Origin: DSWT01 sp035420085
Lineage (GTDB): Bacteria; Chloroflexota; Anaerolineae; B4-G1; SLSP01
NCBI GenBank assembly: GCA_035420085.1
Contig: DAOLUH010000006.1
Location: 73,707 to 137,706 of the forward strand
Length of the DNA: 64,000 nucleotides
Reading direction: 5' to 3'
Positions within the stretch are counted from its first letter, which is position 1. Each line of letters opens with the position of its first letter. Positions 34,401 to 42,285 of this stretch are shown here, in pieces. Made by a program: the position numbers and the translations under genes. The notes beneath the pieces were generated by a model, which worked only from the letters and a program-made list of their open reading frames with translations, had not been told where the DNA came from and did no database searches.

Positions 34401-37374
34401 CGACGGCCCTACCCTCAGCGTTAGTCGTCGCGTTGACCGAGGAGACCCGCGTATCCGTGTAAATCCATGCAGCCCCCACGCTCGAAGCGCGCTGCCAGAC
34501 ACGCTGCGTCAATGTAATCGAGACCACGCGACCCGCTACAGGGAGCTGCTCCCAATCCCGCGCCAGAAGCTCGATCTCGGTACGGGTTCCGGCGCGCACT
34601 ACCCACTGCCGGGGATTCATTTGTACGTAGAAGCGGGATGGATGTACTGTCACCTGCGTTTGTCCGCTGACCAGAAAACCGTTCGCATCGGTCAAGGTCG
34701 CTTCGACAGTCCAAAGCTGCGGGCCTGGCGCTGTGTCGCCGTCAAGGGGGCGCAGTTGGGCTGGAATCTCAATCGAGAAACGGCCATCGGCATCCAATAC
34801 GGCCTGGCCTTCCGCGACAACTTTCCCCGCCCCCGGCCAATGTCCGGCTGCCGTCGCCGGATACAAAGCGTTTTCGGCGCGCACTGTCCATGTGGCTTTC
34901 CCCTGGCCAACGGAACCACCGGAATAATAATCCGCAGTGACCACGGCGCGCAACGTCGCGCCATCCACAATATCCGTGGAGTCCGGGGTGACAACGAGCG
35001 TCAACTCCGGCTGCCGGTAGGCGGCTACCCTGAGCGGCACACGCCACGCGTTCTGAGGGCCCGGCAGGGTCACCTCCAGCCCGTAATCACCGATTGCTGC
35101 ATCCTCCGGCAGCACGAATTCGCCGCTAAAAGTGCCCATATCCGTAAGCGCCACGGTCATCGAATAGACCACCTGATCCGACGAGGCGCGCAAAGCCACC
35201 ACTACCGGCACATCCAACGGCGGCAGTAGATAGCGGACATCGTCTTCGCGCAACACACCGCGGAAATAGAGGGTCTGTCCCGGCCTGTAGATGGGACGAT
35301 CGGTGTATACATCCGCCACAAAACGCGACGCAGCGCCGCCGTCAAGCGTGATGCCAAAGGCCCCCGGCGCTGCATCGGCCACCCAGTGCGTGGTGGCAAC
35401 GCCAAAGCCGGCCTCGCCAGGTTCCCCCACAACAGCGGCGACATTCTCCCACAGATCAGCGCGCGGACTGATGGGAATGGCAGCCAGGCCATCGGCATCC
35501 GTCGTACCGGCGGCGATCAACAAACCCTCACGGTCAACAAGGCGCACGGCGGTGCGGCTGATTGGTTCGCCGTTGCGCAAATCGGTGACCCACACCAGCG
35601 CCTCTTTCGCGGCCAGTTTGAGTGTCACGTGGCGATCCACGACGCCGATGCGGATGAATTGCTTCCCCCACGGCGGATTGTCCCACGCCAGTTGGTAATA
35701 CCCGGTCGGCAAGGCGGTCCCCAACCGCCGCAAGTTGAGTGGGACAGCGGTTGCCACATTGCGCGGCAGATCGAAGTTCTCTTTCCAGTCGCGGATAACG
35801 GCGCCCGTTGCGTCCCATCCCCGGATGAAATTTGCCTCGTCCAGCTCCGAGAGAGAGAAAGAAGCGCTGGCAAGGTTGCGCACGAGAAAATAGAGCGTAG
35901 CCGGTTCGGCGGCGTCGAGTGTCACAGCGCCCGACGATGCCGTCGCCAACCCGATGAAGGGCGGCAGGTCGCCGGTCACAAAACACAGTTCGTCACTCGC
36001 GGTGAGGATATTGCCGTAAATGTCGGCAATACCGGGTTTGATCAACACGCAGTACTCGGTGCGCGGATCTTTGTCCCAGGAGAGGTAATAAACGCCCGAT
36101 TCGGCGTCGAAATAGGTGTAGAGGCTGTCGCTCGCGGGCGTGATGACAATGTTTGCATCCAATGTCGCCACATTCAGCGCGCCAGCGAACGTTAAGCGGA
36201 CAGACTCGCCAACATCCACACCCGAAGCGCCGTTCGCAGGAATGGATGCCGTCAATGCCGGGGAGGGGACAGTGGTAAAAGTCCAGACTTGGGGGTTCTC
36301 CAAGGGGGCGCTCGTTGCCGCGCGCGCACGCGCACCGACCTGCACCGTATACTTTACACCCAGATCCAGTGTGAGTGTAGGGGTAAAGACGAGTGTTGCG
36401 CCGTTGTCCTGCCATGTGAGCACGCCAGGGACATTCTCGCCATTGGCGCCGATCACGCCAAAGGCGCTTCCAGTGATATCTTGGTCCATCGGCGTGTTGA
36501 AAACCACACGGATAGCTGTTTCCAGCGGAACTTCCGTCTGTCCAGCGGCAGGATTAACCTCCCGGATGGCCGGCAAGGCCGTGTTAAAAGTCCAAGCAAC
36601 AGGCGTTGATAACACAACGCCTTCTACACTTCGCACAGCTCCACTCAGAGTGACGCCATACGTTTTCCCGGCTGCCCAACCCCGAAATGGATCAAAGCGG
36701 TAGAGCGATGTATCTAGCCATGTCCCCGCGCCCATAACGGTAGGGGTAAACGTCAACGACAGAGGCGAGCATCCAGCATCCGCCGCCGCCTCTCCGACGC
36801 AGTTGAGCGGGACGACAGCGCGGTTAAAAGCGACCAGGACAGGCGCATCAATCCGCACGTCAACAGCGCCATCCGCTGGCCCCACGCGCGTCACCTGCAA
36901 CGGCGCGAACGTCGAGAAAGCAAAAGTCAATTCAGGAGACGCCGGAATGCCTGAAGCAGAACGAACTTCGCCAACCAGCGCCACACGATACCGGGTCGCA
37001 GCAGCCAAAACTTTGGGGCGAAAAACAACCGTCGTGTCGTTCGGCCATACGAAGTCGCCCTCAACCCGCGGCGTCACGCGCATAGCCCCCTCGACGCTGT
37101 CATGATCCATTGGTTGATCAAAAGCGAGCGTGATGGGCGCATCTGTAGCGACTTCCTGGCCCATGCGCGGCGTAAAATCGAGAATCACCGGGGGATATGG
37201 CCCTTCGGGTACAGGCGGCGGCGTGGTAGGAGAGGGCATGAGCGTTGCCGTAGGTTCAGATGTGGGGGTCAAAGAGGGCTGAGGCGTTAAAGAAATCTGC
37301 CCACATCCCGCCAGCCCTGGCACGACAAGGATAAGCAGCGCAATCCACAACAAGCGCAAAGACGATCGGTGCAT
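31468..37374 (-). CDS. Bacterial alpha-2-macroglobulin-like lipoprotein without thioester
   Basis: A 1968-aa secreted protein. Residues 1-25 are a lipoprotein signal with lipobox LAGC, followed by a Pro/Thr/Ser linker. Then come three Big_5-type Ig domains (30-400, e.g. PRMGQEVATDAPITLAFDQP), the MG domains (YTDRPIYRPGQTLYFRG near residue 700; ALYGPGEEVALTVRVTDSAG), the A2M segment VRTDLMGEAHLTFVLPDSLT, and the alpha/alpha-toroid (NPDGGWGWWEGESTLHLTAY). Where thioester proteins have Y-P-Y-G-C-x-E-Q this one has YPYASTDV, so the Cys-Gln bond cannot form. Bacterial homologues trap proteases at the cell surface; thioester-less ones such as MagD are known. ATG 37374 follows GGGGG. Confidence 0.93.
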   Translation of the reverse strand: MHRSSLRLLWIALLILVVPGLAGCGQISLTPQPSLTPTSEPTATLMPSPTTPPPVPEGPYPPVILDFTPRMGQEVATDAPITLAFDQPMDHDSVEGAMRVTPRVEGDFVWPNDTTVVFRPKVLAAATRYRVALVGEVRSASGIPASPELTFAFSTFAPLQVTRVGPADGAVDVRIDAPVLVAFNRAVVPLNCVGEAAADAGCSPLSLTFTPTVMGAGTWLDTSLYRFDPFRGWAAGKTYGVTLSGAVRSVEGVVLSTPVAWTFNTALPAIREVNPAAGQTEVPLETAIRVVFNTPMDQDITGSAFGVIGANGENVPGVLTWQDNGATLVFTPTLTLDLGVKYTVQVGARARAATSAPLENPQVWTFTTVPSPALTASIPANGASGVDVGESVRLTFAGALNVATLDANIVITPASDSLYTYFDAESGVYYLSWDKDPRTEYCVLIKPGIADIYGNILTASDELCFVTGDLPPFIGLATASSGAVTLDAAEPATLYFLVRNLASASFSLSELDEANFIRGWDATGAVIRDWKENFDLPRNVATAVPLNLRRLGTALPTGYYQLAWDNPPWGKQFIRIGVVDRHVTLKLAAKEALVWVTDLRNGEPISRTAVRLVDREGLLIAAGTTDADGLAAIPISPRADLWENVAAVVGEPGEAGFGVATTHWVADAAPGAFGITLDGGAASRFVADVYTDRPIYRPGQTLYFRGVLREDDVRYLLPPLDVPVVVALRASSDQVVYSMTVALTDMGTFSGEFVLPEDAAIGDYGLEVTLPGPQNAWRVPLRVAAYRQPELTLVVTPDSTDIVDGATLRAVVTADYYSGGSVGQGKATWTVRAENALYPATAAGHWPGAGKVVAEGQAVLDADGRFSIEIPAQLRPLDGDTAPGPQLWTVEATLTDANGFLVSGQTQVTVHPSRFYVQMNPRQWVVRAGTRTEIELLARDWEQLPVAGRVVSITLTQRVWQRASSVGAAWIYTDTRVSSVNATTNAEGRAVATVSPPHSGTYVVMADAQDADGRPIHTEIMLWVSGDEAVQWPAEEGKIIPVANARTYRVGDTAKILVPVSFTGSYQMLMTVERNGILKVERRLLDTPNPVVEIPILDTYVPNVYVSFLIVRSVSAASPAPDVQAGYVNLTVEPTAQTLTVAVLPDKALYGPGEEVALTVRVTDSAGRPVDAELGVALVDKTMLALRDIAVPSSVEALYGERPLRVMSGDGLLVLFNRIGQRLTALARDAARLIAEYTLADGPGGADTRTLPQVHAEFPATALWEAHVRTDLMGEAHLTFVLPDSLTTWVAEVRAITADTKVGDGRAELRVTKPLLVRPVTPHSLVVGDRAEVATIIHNNTNADIAVTARLAMGEEATQLSRQQLTVVAGGSARVAWTVSVAQTSAETLPLLFSVEGGGYQDTAYPPVGGAAGLPLRRYVSPDVVGTAGVLDAAGTRLEAVIVPPDAGEASALTVRVEPALLSAVVDSLAYIEQYPYASTDVLVGQFLSNVLTYRALQDLEVGDVTLTAQLETSVRAGLERLYLRQNPDGGWGWWEGESTLHLTAYAVLGMTRARQAGFAVRDAVFAQALTYVSARLALDLQGETRSADDAFALYVLSEANARWPVGAGAALYAAREALGKMGRAYLMLALGTTDPSDSRMPALLEGLRNDARITATGAHWESANNLHWNTDTVLTALVVDVLARFAPSDPLLVQAVRWLMVARRGGGWQTTYETAWAISGLTAALRASGDWDAAYNWGVTLNGVPLAEGEARARALDMPVRLRVGLSGGDTATADLPALLLRDRLNVLEMSRTAGTGQLYYTAHLELAPPVGAIAAESRGFTLRREYCAVTDKPADDLAPCQPVTLLRTGELAEVRLTLIAPQTRYFVLLEDPYPAGLEPVADESAATVAGGAVWSSAPFEHRELRDAQAVFIAHEMAAGTYRVTYRLRAAAPGTYQTLPATVTEMYFPEVWGRTAGQEFTVLPRER

Positions 37375-37500
37375 GAAATCCCCCCAAAAATCAACTGACA
37401 GCCGCGAGACCAGCGACCAGACCGCGACATCCCCACAACAACAATCGAGGATGGTTTTTCTCACACCGGCTGCACACGGCTTATCTTAGCGTAGGATATA

Positions 37501-37539
37501 TAAAAGGCAAGCGCAGACTCTCGACAAGGGTCTGCGCTT
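37501..37539 (-). terminator. Terminator of the nine-gene signalling/proteostasis operon
   Basis: On the minus strand a perfect 10-bp stem AAGCGCAGAC / GTCTGCGCTT with an 11-nt loop is followed by GCCTTTTATATA, 22 nt past the hsp20 stop. The T-tract is weak. Confidence 0.65.
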
Positions 37540-37561
37540 ATTCGAGATGTAGGACGATCTT

Positions 37562-38014
37562 TCAGGCTGTGGCGCGCACGTGAACGACTTTTGACTGTGC
37601 TTCCTGGACCTTCGGTAAGACGATCGTAAGTTGTCCGTCCACAATCCGGGCCTCCGCCTTCTGGGCGTCCACGGGCACATTGAGCGCCAATGTGCGGCAG
37701 AAATATCCCGTCGGACATTCTTGCATGACATACTCAACGTTCGCAATGGGAGGCGGATATTTGCCGCGCAGCGTCAAACAGTCGCGTTCGATCTTGATTT
37801 CCAGGTCACGCGGTTTGACGCCAGGAACCGGAGCGGTAATGACGATTTCATCCGCCGTCGTATACACATCCACCATTAAGGTTGATTGTGCGGCCGACTC
37901 ATGCCGAAGAACACGCAGCACACGTGCAGGGGTGAAGCGCGAGTCATGCATCAGACGCGATAACGTGTCACGCACTGCGATGCAATCCATTCTAGGATTG
38001 AACTTCCACGGCAT
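37562..38014 (-). CDS. Hsp20-family small heat-shock protein
   Basis: A 150-aa small heat-shock protein that would bind unfolding proteins without ATP. The alpha-crystallin domain spans about residues 48-140, from VDVYTTADEIVITAPVPGVK through LEIKIERDCLTLRGKY to the VPVDAQKAEARIVDGQLTIVLPK core (A-x-x-x-x-G-x-L). The N-terminal arm is short and the C-terminal I-x-I motif is not evident. ATG 38014 follows GGGGGAG. It is the last gene of the operon running from the kinase at 45339, only 21 nt after the zinc peptidase, and close to a DnaJ-domain gene of the same operon. Confidence 0.93.
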   Translation of the reverse strand: MPWKFNPRMDCIAVRDTLSRLMHDSRFTPARVLRVLRHESAAQSTLMVDVYTTADEIVITAPVPGVKPRDLEIKIERDCLTLRGKYPPPIANVEYVMQECPTGYFCRTLALNVPVDAQKAEARIVDGQLTIVLPKVQEAQSKVVHVRATA

Positions 38015-38035
38015 AGTCTCCCCCCGGATGCTTGC

Positions 38036-38725
38036 CTAAATCCGTCGCCGACGATTACCACTCAGAAGAAAGATGTAATACAGCATCGTCGAAATGGCCT
38101 GCGCCAAAGCCGCAACGTAGGTGAGCGCCGCCGCCGACAGCATCTCTCGCGCGCCGCGCAGAGAAGTTTCATCGGCCAGAATGCCGCTCTGCTGCAACAA
38201 CTGCATCGCTCGCCGGCTCGCGTCCAATTCTACAGGTAGGGTCAGCAGCGAGAAGACAACAGCCCCAGCGACGAAGAAAACCCCTACCGTCGCCAACTGC
38301 TGCGATTGAAAGAGCATACCCACCAGGAAAATGATCGGTCCAAGCCAGGATGTAAAATTGACCACCGGGACCATCCCCGAACGCAAGCGCAGCAGTGCGA
38401 AATTCTGTTCGTCCTGCAAGGCATGGCCCAGTTCATGGGCCACAACCGCGACAGCGCCCACCGAACTGGACTGCGCCACGCCCGCCGAAAGACGCAATAC
38501 GTTATTGCGCGGATCATAATGATCCGTCAGTTGACCGGCAACACCCTCGATACGCAGCGACAAGCCGGTGGAACGCAGGAGAAATTGCGCCACCTGCGCC
38601 CCCGTCATCTGGGCGGAGCTAGGAACCTGCAGATACTTGCGGTAAGTCGAGGTGACGCGCCATTGCGCGTATAACGCCAGCAATAGAGCCGGCAGCCCAA
38701 AAACAAAGTAAAGTGGCATTCCCAT
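38036..38725 (-). CDS. Membrane zinc metallopeptidase (YugP/DUF2227-like family)
   Basis: A 229-aa integral membrane protein of the Zn-peptidase-2 family. Helix 1 is YFVFGLPALLLALYAQW; then DHYDPRNNVLRLSAGV, the zinc motif AVVAHELGHALQDEQNF (HExxH form HELGH, about residue 110), and three further hydrophobic helices (FTSWLGPIIFLVGMLF; GVFFVAGAVVFSLLTLP; a last one near residue 205). Seen in this family: PVELDASRRAMQLLQ after helix 3. The physiological substrate of the family is not established. ATG 38725 has AAGGAG 8 nt upstream, better than GTG 38731. It belongs to the signalling operon, between the GTPase and hsp20. Confidence 0.88.
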   Translation of the reverse strand: MGMPLYFVFGLPALLLALYAQWRVTSTYRKYLQVPSSAQMTGAQVAQFLLRSTGLSLRIEGVAGQLTDHYDPRNNVLRLSAGVAQSSSVGAVAVVAHELGHALQDEQNFALLRLRSGMVPVVNFTSWLGPIIFLVGMLFQSQQLATVGVFFVAGAVVFSLLTLPVELDASRRAMQLLQQSGILADETSLRGAREMLSAAALTYVAALAQAISTMLYYIFLLSGNRRRRI

Positions 38726-38762
38726 AAGCACAACTCCTTGTCGGCGGATGTCAAATCACGCA

Positions 38763-39281
38763 CTATCCCAGAAGCTGCCGAACCCGCTCCAAGACTTTGA
38801 GCACAGAAGCTTTGTTCTGCGCGACGCAGGGCAAAACTGCGACGTTATCGGACAGGGATAAAAGGCGTTGAATATCGGAGGGTGGTAAAGCCACAGCATG
38901 ATCCTGCTTGTTGGCAGCGACAACATACGGCACCTTGGCCTGTTTGCGAAACTGGCGTATGACCTGTTTGGCGTCCATTAAACTGGCCCGGTCGGTGCTA
39001 TCCACGAGCAGTACGAAGGCGTCCATTTCCTTCGCCAGAATTGACCACATAAACTCAAAACGCGCCTGCCCCGGCGTGCCGTAGAGGTGCAGCAACGTGT
39101 CGCCAAGACGTTTTTGACCGTAATCCATCGCCACCGTCGTCTCCGATTTCACCGTGGTAGCGATCTGGGCGTCAGAAATGCGTCGCTCGGTCGTGACCAT
39201 GTCAATGTCGCTGATGGTGCGAATAAAGGCTGTCTTGCCGGCGTTAAACGGCCCGGTAACGACAATCTTGTAAGCCTTCAC
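38763..39281 (-). CDS. Ras-like small GTPase (bacterial GTP-binding family)
   Basis: A 172-aa P-loop GTPase of the prokaryotic Ras-like group that includes MglA-type and CvnD-type proteins. G1 is GPFNAGKTAF (residues 10-19), G3 is YGTPGQARF (about 68, Gly-Thr-Pro-Gly in place of Asp-x-x-Gly, as is common in this bacterial branch), and G4 is ANKQD (about 123). It lacks a lipidation signal. Such GTPases often work with Roadblock proteins, but none is in the window. GTG 39281 follows GAGG by 8 nt and lies 12 nt after the response-regulator stop. It may be a switch downstream of the kinase and regulator in the same operon. Confidence 0.88.
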   Translation of the reverse strand: MKAYKIVVTGPFNAGKTAFIRTISDIDMVTTERRISDAQIATTVKSETTVAMDYGQKRLGDTLLHLYGTPGQARFEFMWSILAKEMDAFVLLVDSTDRASLMDAKQVIRQFRKQAKVPYVVAANKQDHAVALPPSDIQRLLSLSDNVAVLPCVAQNKASVLKVLERVRQLLG

Positions 39282-39293
39282 GTCATTATCCTC

Positions 39294-40034
39294 TCATTTA
39301 TCGGTCGGTTGACGGCGGAAATCCACAAAACGATACCCCATGCCACGTTCAGTAAAAATGTAACGCGGGTTTTCCAAATCAGGCTCAATTTTCTTCCGCA
39401 GGTAGTTGATGTAGAGCCGCAGATAAGCGATAGCGTCTTTGTACTCATAGCCCCACACCTTGGAGAGCAGCGTGCTGTACGGAACCGTCCACCCCGCATT
39501 CTCGATCAGATGTCGCAACAGCCGGAACTCTGTGGGGCGCAATTTAACACGCTCGCCCTTGACGATGACCTCGCCGGTGTTAAAGTCAACGCCGAGATAA
39601 TCGTCAATGGTCAACTGTGACGAGGCGACGGGTGTGGTAGCTTGCACGCGCCGCAGAACAGCGCGCAGGCGGCTCACCAACTCGCGCGGACTGAACGGTT
39701 TGGTGATGTAATCGTCTGCGCCCAGGTCCAGCCCCTGGACTTTGTCCTCTTCAGAACTTCGTACCGTCAACATCACAACCGGTACATTGGAAAGTTCACG
39801 GATCATCCTGAGGGTCTCAAATCCATCCATCTCCGGCATCGAAACGTCCAGGAGCACAGCATCCGGCATTTTCTCGCGCACTTGATCAACGGCCTGCAAG
39901 CCGTTAGAAGCTTCAACGACCCGAAAGCCTTCCATTTCAAGATTGATCCGCACAAAACGGATAATCCGGGGTTCGTCATCCACCACGAGCACCAGCGGGT
40001 GAATGTCGGCACTACTCGCGGATGAAGGTAACAA
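39294..40034 (-). CDS. OmpR/PhoB-type response regulator
   Basis: A 246-aa two-component regulator. The receiver domain (about 10-125) has the acidic pair VVDDEP, the phosphoacceptor aspartate in AVLLDVSMPEMDGFE, the threonine in VVMLTV, and the lysine in DYITKPFSP. The winged helix (about 150-240) has LRPTEFRLLRHLIENAG and a C-terminal FTERGMGYRFV. The start is a judgement call: TTG 40034 has GGAG 9 nt upstream and overlaps the 80-aa gene by 23 nt; ATG 40139 would overlap it far more with non-homologous sequence. No cognate histidine kinase lies in this operon; the receiver-kinase at 47369 is the nearest. Confidence 0.9.
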   Translation of the reverse strand: MLPSSASSADIHPLVLVVDDEPRIIRFVRINLEMEGFRVVEASNGLQAVDQVREKMPDAVLLDVSMPEMDGFETLRMIRELSNVPVVMLTVRSSEEDKVQGLDLGADDYITKPFSPRELVSRLRAVLRRVQATTPVASSQLTIDDYLGVDFNTGEVIVKGERVKLRPTEFRLLRHLIENAGWTVPYSTLLSKVWGYEYKDAIAYLRLYINYLRKKIEPDLENPRYIFTERGMGYRFVDFRRQPTDK

Positions 40035-40254
40035 GCTTTTCTTCTCCTTCGGTCGGTAGGATTTCGATGCTGTGAATGCGGTTCCAGGGCAACAGGACGG
40101 TGTGCGTCTCCGGCAAGAAATAAGAAACGTCGCGCCCATCGCGCAATCGGGGCGTGGTGATCATCAAAAACGGAGAGCTCTGCTCAGGAAGTTCTTCGAT
40201 TTCCCCAACAATGGCATCTTCATTCAACACGTGTACCAAAATAGTGTAGGCCAT
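40012..40254 (-). CDS. 80-aa protein of unknown function in the signalling operon
   Basis: An 80-aa acidic, soluble protein without a recognised domain. It looks beta-rich: YTILVHVLNEDAIVGEIEEL, SPFLMITTPRLRDGRDV, TVLLPWNRIHSIEIL. The pattern resembles small SH3-like or Sm-like barrels that bind a membrane or protein partner, but this is only an impression. ATG 40254 has GGAG 5 nt before it, and the gene fits exactly between the FHA gene (14 nt away) and the response regulator, whose start it overlaps, so it is translated as part of the operon. Confidence 0.75.
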   Translation of the reverse strand: MAYTILVHVLNEDAIVGEIEELPEQSSPFLMITTPRLRDGRDVSYFLPETHTVLLPWNRIHSIEILPTEGEEKLVTFIRE

Positions 40255-40268
40255 GTTTCTCCATCCTA

Positions 40269-40796
40269 TCAGCGGTTAGAGTAAATATGCACTTTTAAGC
40301 GCATCGTCCCAAACATCAAGAGGTCGCCATCACGGAAAGCGTAGGGCAGATAAGGTGTGACTCGCTCTTCATTCAAGAATGTTCCGTTCGTGCTGTCCAG
40401 GTCCTCGACAAAACACATTCCCTCGCGCGTGTAGATGCGGGCATGGCGGCGCGATACGCCCTGTTCAAGGCCGCCATCCGTCGTCATATCCAGTTCGGGG
40501 AATATGCCGTGGGCTGCGTCCAGCCGTCCGACCAAAATTTCACGATCGGCAGACAGCAGGACTTTGCGCCCTGTATTCAGAACCTCAACCTCGATGTTCA
40601 ACGCCCATTCGTCTTCGCCTCCCTCACCTTCCTGACGAGGACGAGCGGGCCGTCCTTCCTCTTGCTCAGGGAGCGGTTCGGTACGCAGCGGCCCACCTGA
40701 TGGCAGGTAAGTCCCGCATTGAACACAAAAGAGCGTCCCGGGCAGATTCTCTGCGCCACATGAAGGGCAAGTTACTTTGTTTCCTTTTTGAGTCAT
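40269..40796 (-). CDS. Zinc-ribbon/FHA-domain protein
   Basis: A 175-aa phosphothreonine-binding adaptor. Residues 9-30 are a zinc ribbon (CPSCGAENLPGTLFCVQCG). Then an acidic, Pro/Glu/Arg-rich linker of about 30 residues, and from about 68 a complete FHA domain with LVGR, GVSRRHARIY, and DSTNGTFLN. Such proteins bind Thr-phosphorylated targets, here probably of the Ser/Thr kinase of the same operon. ATG 40796 has GGGAGG 5-6 nt upstream and lies 10 nt after the DnaJ-vWA stop, so it is co-transcribed. Confidence 0.93.
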   Translation of the reverse strand: MTQKGNKVTCPSCGAENLPGTLFCVQCGTYLPSGGPLRTEPLPEQEEGRPARPRQEGEGGEDEWALNIEVEVLNTGRKVLLSADREILVGRLDAAHGIFPELDMTTDGGLEQGVSRRHARIYTREGMCFVEDLDSTNGTFLNEERVTPYLPYAFRDGDLLMFGTMRLKVHIYSNR

Positions 40797-40806
40797 CCTA
40801 TCCTCC

Positions 40807-42273
40807 CTAATTCGCAGGGGCGATTAAACTTCGTGTACCATAACGCAATTTCTTACGTCCTTCTTTGGTTGGATCACCACCATGAGCAAGGCGACCCACT
40901 TCCAACATAGCCGCCTGTCCCAGATCGCGCTGTCCCATATCAAAAAGCCGGGTCGCGGCATATTCCAGGTAATGCGTCGCCTGGCGCACATCGCCTGCTG
41001 ACAAGGCTTTCCAGGCTTTCTCCTGAAGTTGGAAGACGTTCAGGCGCGCCAAGTGGTTCAGCAATTTGGCCGGCGGCTGTTCTGCCGGCAGATCCAGGGT
41101 GAATGTGACGTTGACATCTTGTCGCAAACGGATACTCTCAGACGCAGCCGCTCTATCGCCGACCAAATCCAACCGCACAATACGCCGTTCTCCGGTTCCT
41201 TGCTGATCAATGACCAGTTCCAACACAACGACAACAGGTTCATCCGTCGTCAAATTGCCCAACGAGACGACGTTCCCGGCATAATCCAGAAGCTCCAGGT
41301 AGGGCGCGGCGCGATAAGCGCCTCGAACCTGCACATACGGAGCGGTATTGACTTCCAATTTCATGTGCTGCAACATTATATTGCACAAACCCTGAATTTG
41401 CTGTTTGAGGATAGTCCGCACCTCCGAAGGTGAGCTGATATAGTGCGACACCCCGCCTCCACTCCGGGCAAGATCATCCAGGAATTCGTCATTCCAGTCT
41501 TCTCCAATACCAAACGCCGAGATGGTGATGCCCTCAGCGGCAGCGCGACGCGCCTCGGTGAGTGATTGCAGTTCGTCGCCATAGGTGCGCCCATCCGTCA
41601 ACAAGATGACATGGTTGATCATATCACTCGAGGCGTAACGCCTGACCTCTCCCAATCCAGCCACTAATCCCCGATTGATTTCTGTTCCTCCGCCGGGGAC
41701 CATGGAAGCAATGGCAGATTTGAAGATGCGTGTATTTTCGACCAGCTCCGATGGAGCCAGGATCTCAGCCCGATCGCTGAAAGTGATCAGAGCCAGGCGG
41801 TCTTTGGGATCGAGGCTCTCTAATAGATCGGTGGCGGCGACTTTCACATTTTGCATCCGCACACCGCTCATTGACGTGCTGCGATCAACGACCAGGGCGA
41901 TATTCAGGCGCTGGCGCGCGCCCCCTTTCTGCGCCTCAACCTTGGGGTGAATATCCACAAGCACATAGACGATCTGCGGGGTGTCCAACGGGGCCAGATA
42001 GACACGGCTCTGAAGCAGTTCAAACGCGACAGGCGCATTTTCGGAAAGTCCGCGCCTCTCGCGCTGCCGGTCATAAGCCAAGCGCAATGCTTTGTCGCGT
42101 AACACTTCGTAGGCTTCCTGGATCTGGCGGAAACGGTCTGCATCGCCATGCCCGCTGTCTGGGTGATACTCGCGCGCCTGCTGCCGATAGGCTTGCCTGA
42201 TCGTTTCGTCGTCAGCATCCCAAGTCACGCCCAAAACGGAGTAATAGTCTTTTTGCGAATCAATCTGCGCCAT
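40807..42273 (-). CDS. DnaJ-domain / von Willebrand factor A fusion protein
   Basis: A 488-aa protein with an unusual architecture. Residues 9-75 are a J domain, with YYSVLGVTWDADDETIRQAY and the HPD tripeptide (EYHPDSGHG). Residues 110-290 are a vWA domain with a full MIDAS: DRSTSM (D-x-S-x-S), a central threonine in PGGGTEINRG and an aspartate in LLTDGRTYG. A beta-sandwich-like part and a helical C-terminus (QATHYLEYAATRLFDMGQ) follow, as in YfbK-type vWA proteins. The J domain would recruit Hsp70 while vWA binds a metal-dependent partner. The gene lies between the PP2C and FHA genes, linking chaperones to phospho-signalling. Confidence 0.92.
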   Translation of the reverse strand: MAQIDSQKDYYSVLGVTWDADDETIRQAYRQQAREYHPDSGHGDADRFRQIQEAYEVLRDKALRLAYDRQRERRGLSENAPVAFELLQSRVYLAPLDTPQIVYVLVDIHPKVEAQKGGARQRLNIALVVDRSTSMSGVRMQNVKVAATDLLESLDPKDRLALITFSDRAEILAPSELVENTRIFKSAIASMVPGGGTEINRGLVAGLGEVRRYASSDMINHVILLTDGRTYGDELQSLTEARRAAAEGITISAFGIGEDWNDEFLDDLARSGGGVSHYISSPSEVRTILKQQIQGLCNIMLQHMKLEVNTAPYVQVRGAYRAAPYLELLDYAGNVVSLGNLTTDEPVVVVLELVIDQQGTGERRIVRLDLVGDRAAASESIRLRQDVNVTFTLDLPAEQPPAKLLNHLARLNVFQLQEKAWKALSAGDVRQATHYLEYAATRLFDMGQRDLGQAAMLEVGRLAHGGDPTKEGRKKLRYGTRSLIAPAN

Positions 42274-42285
42274 CGCAATGCCCCA

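Noticed and set aside
39294..40139. Longer start (ATG 40139) for the response regulator
   Set aside because: It would overlap the 80-aa gene by more than 120 nt with Cys/Arg-rich non-homologous sequence; TTG 40034 has a better ribosome binding site.
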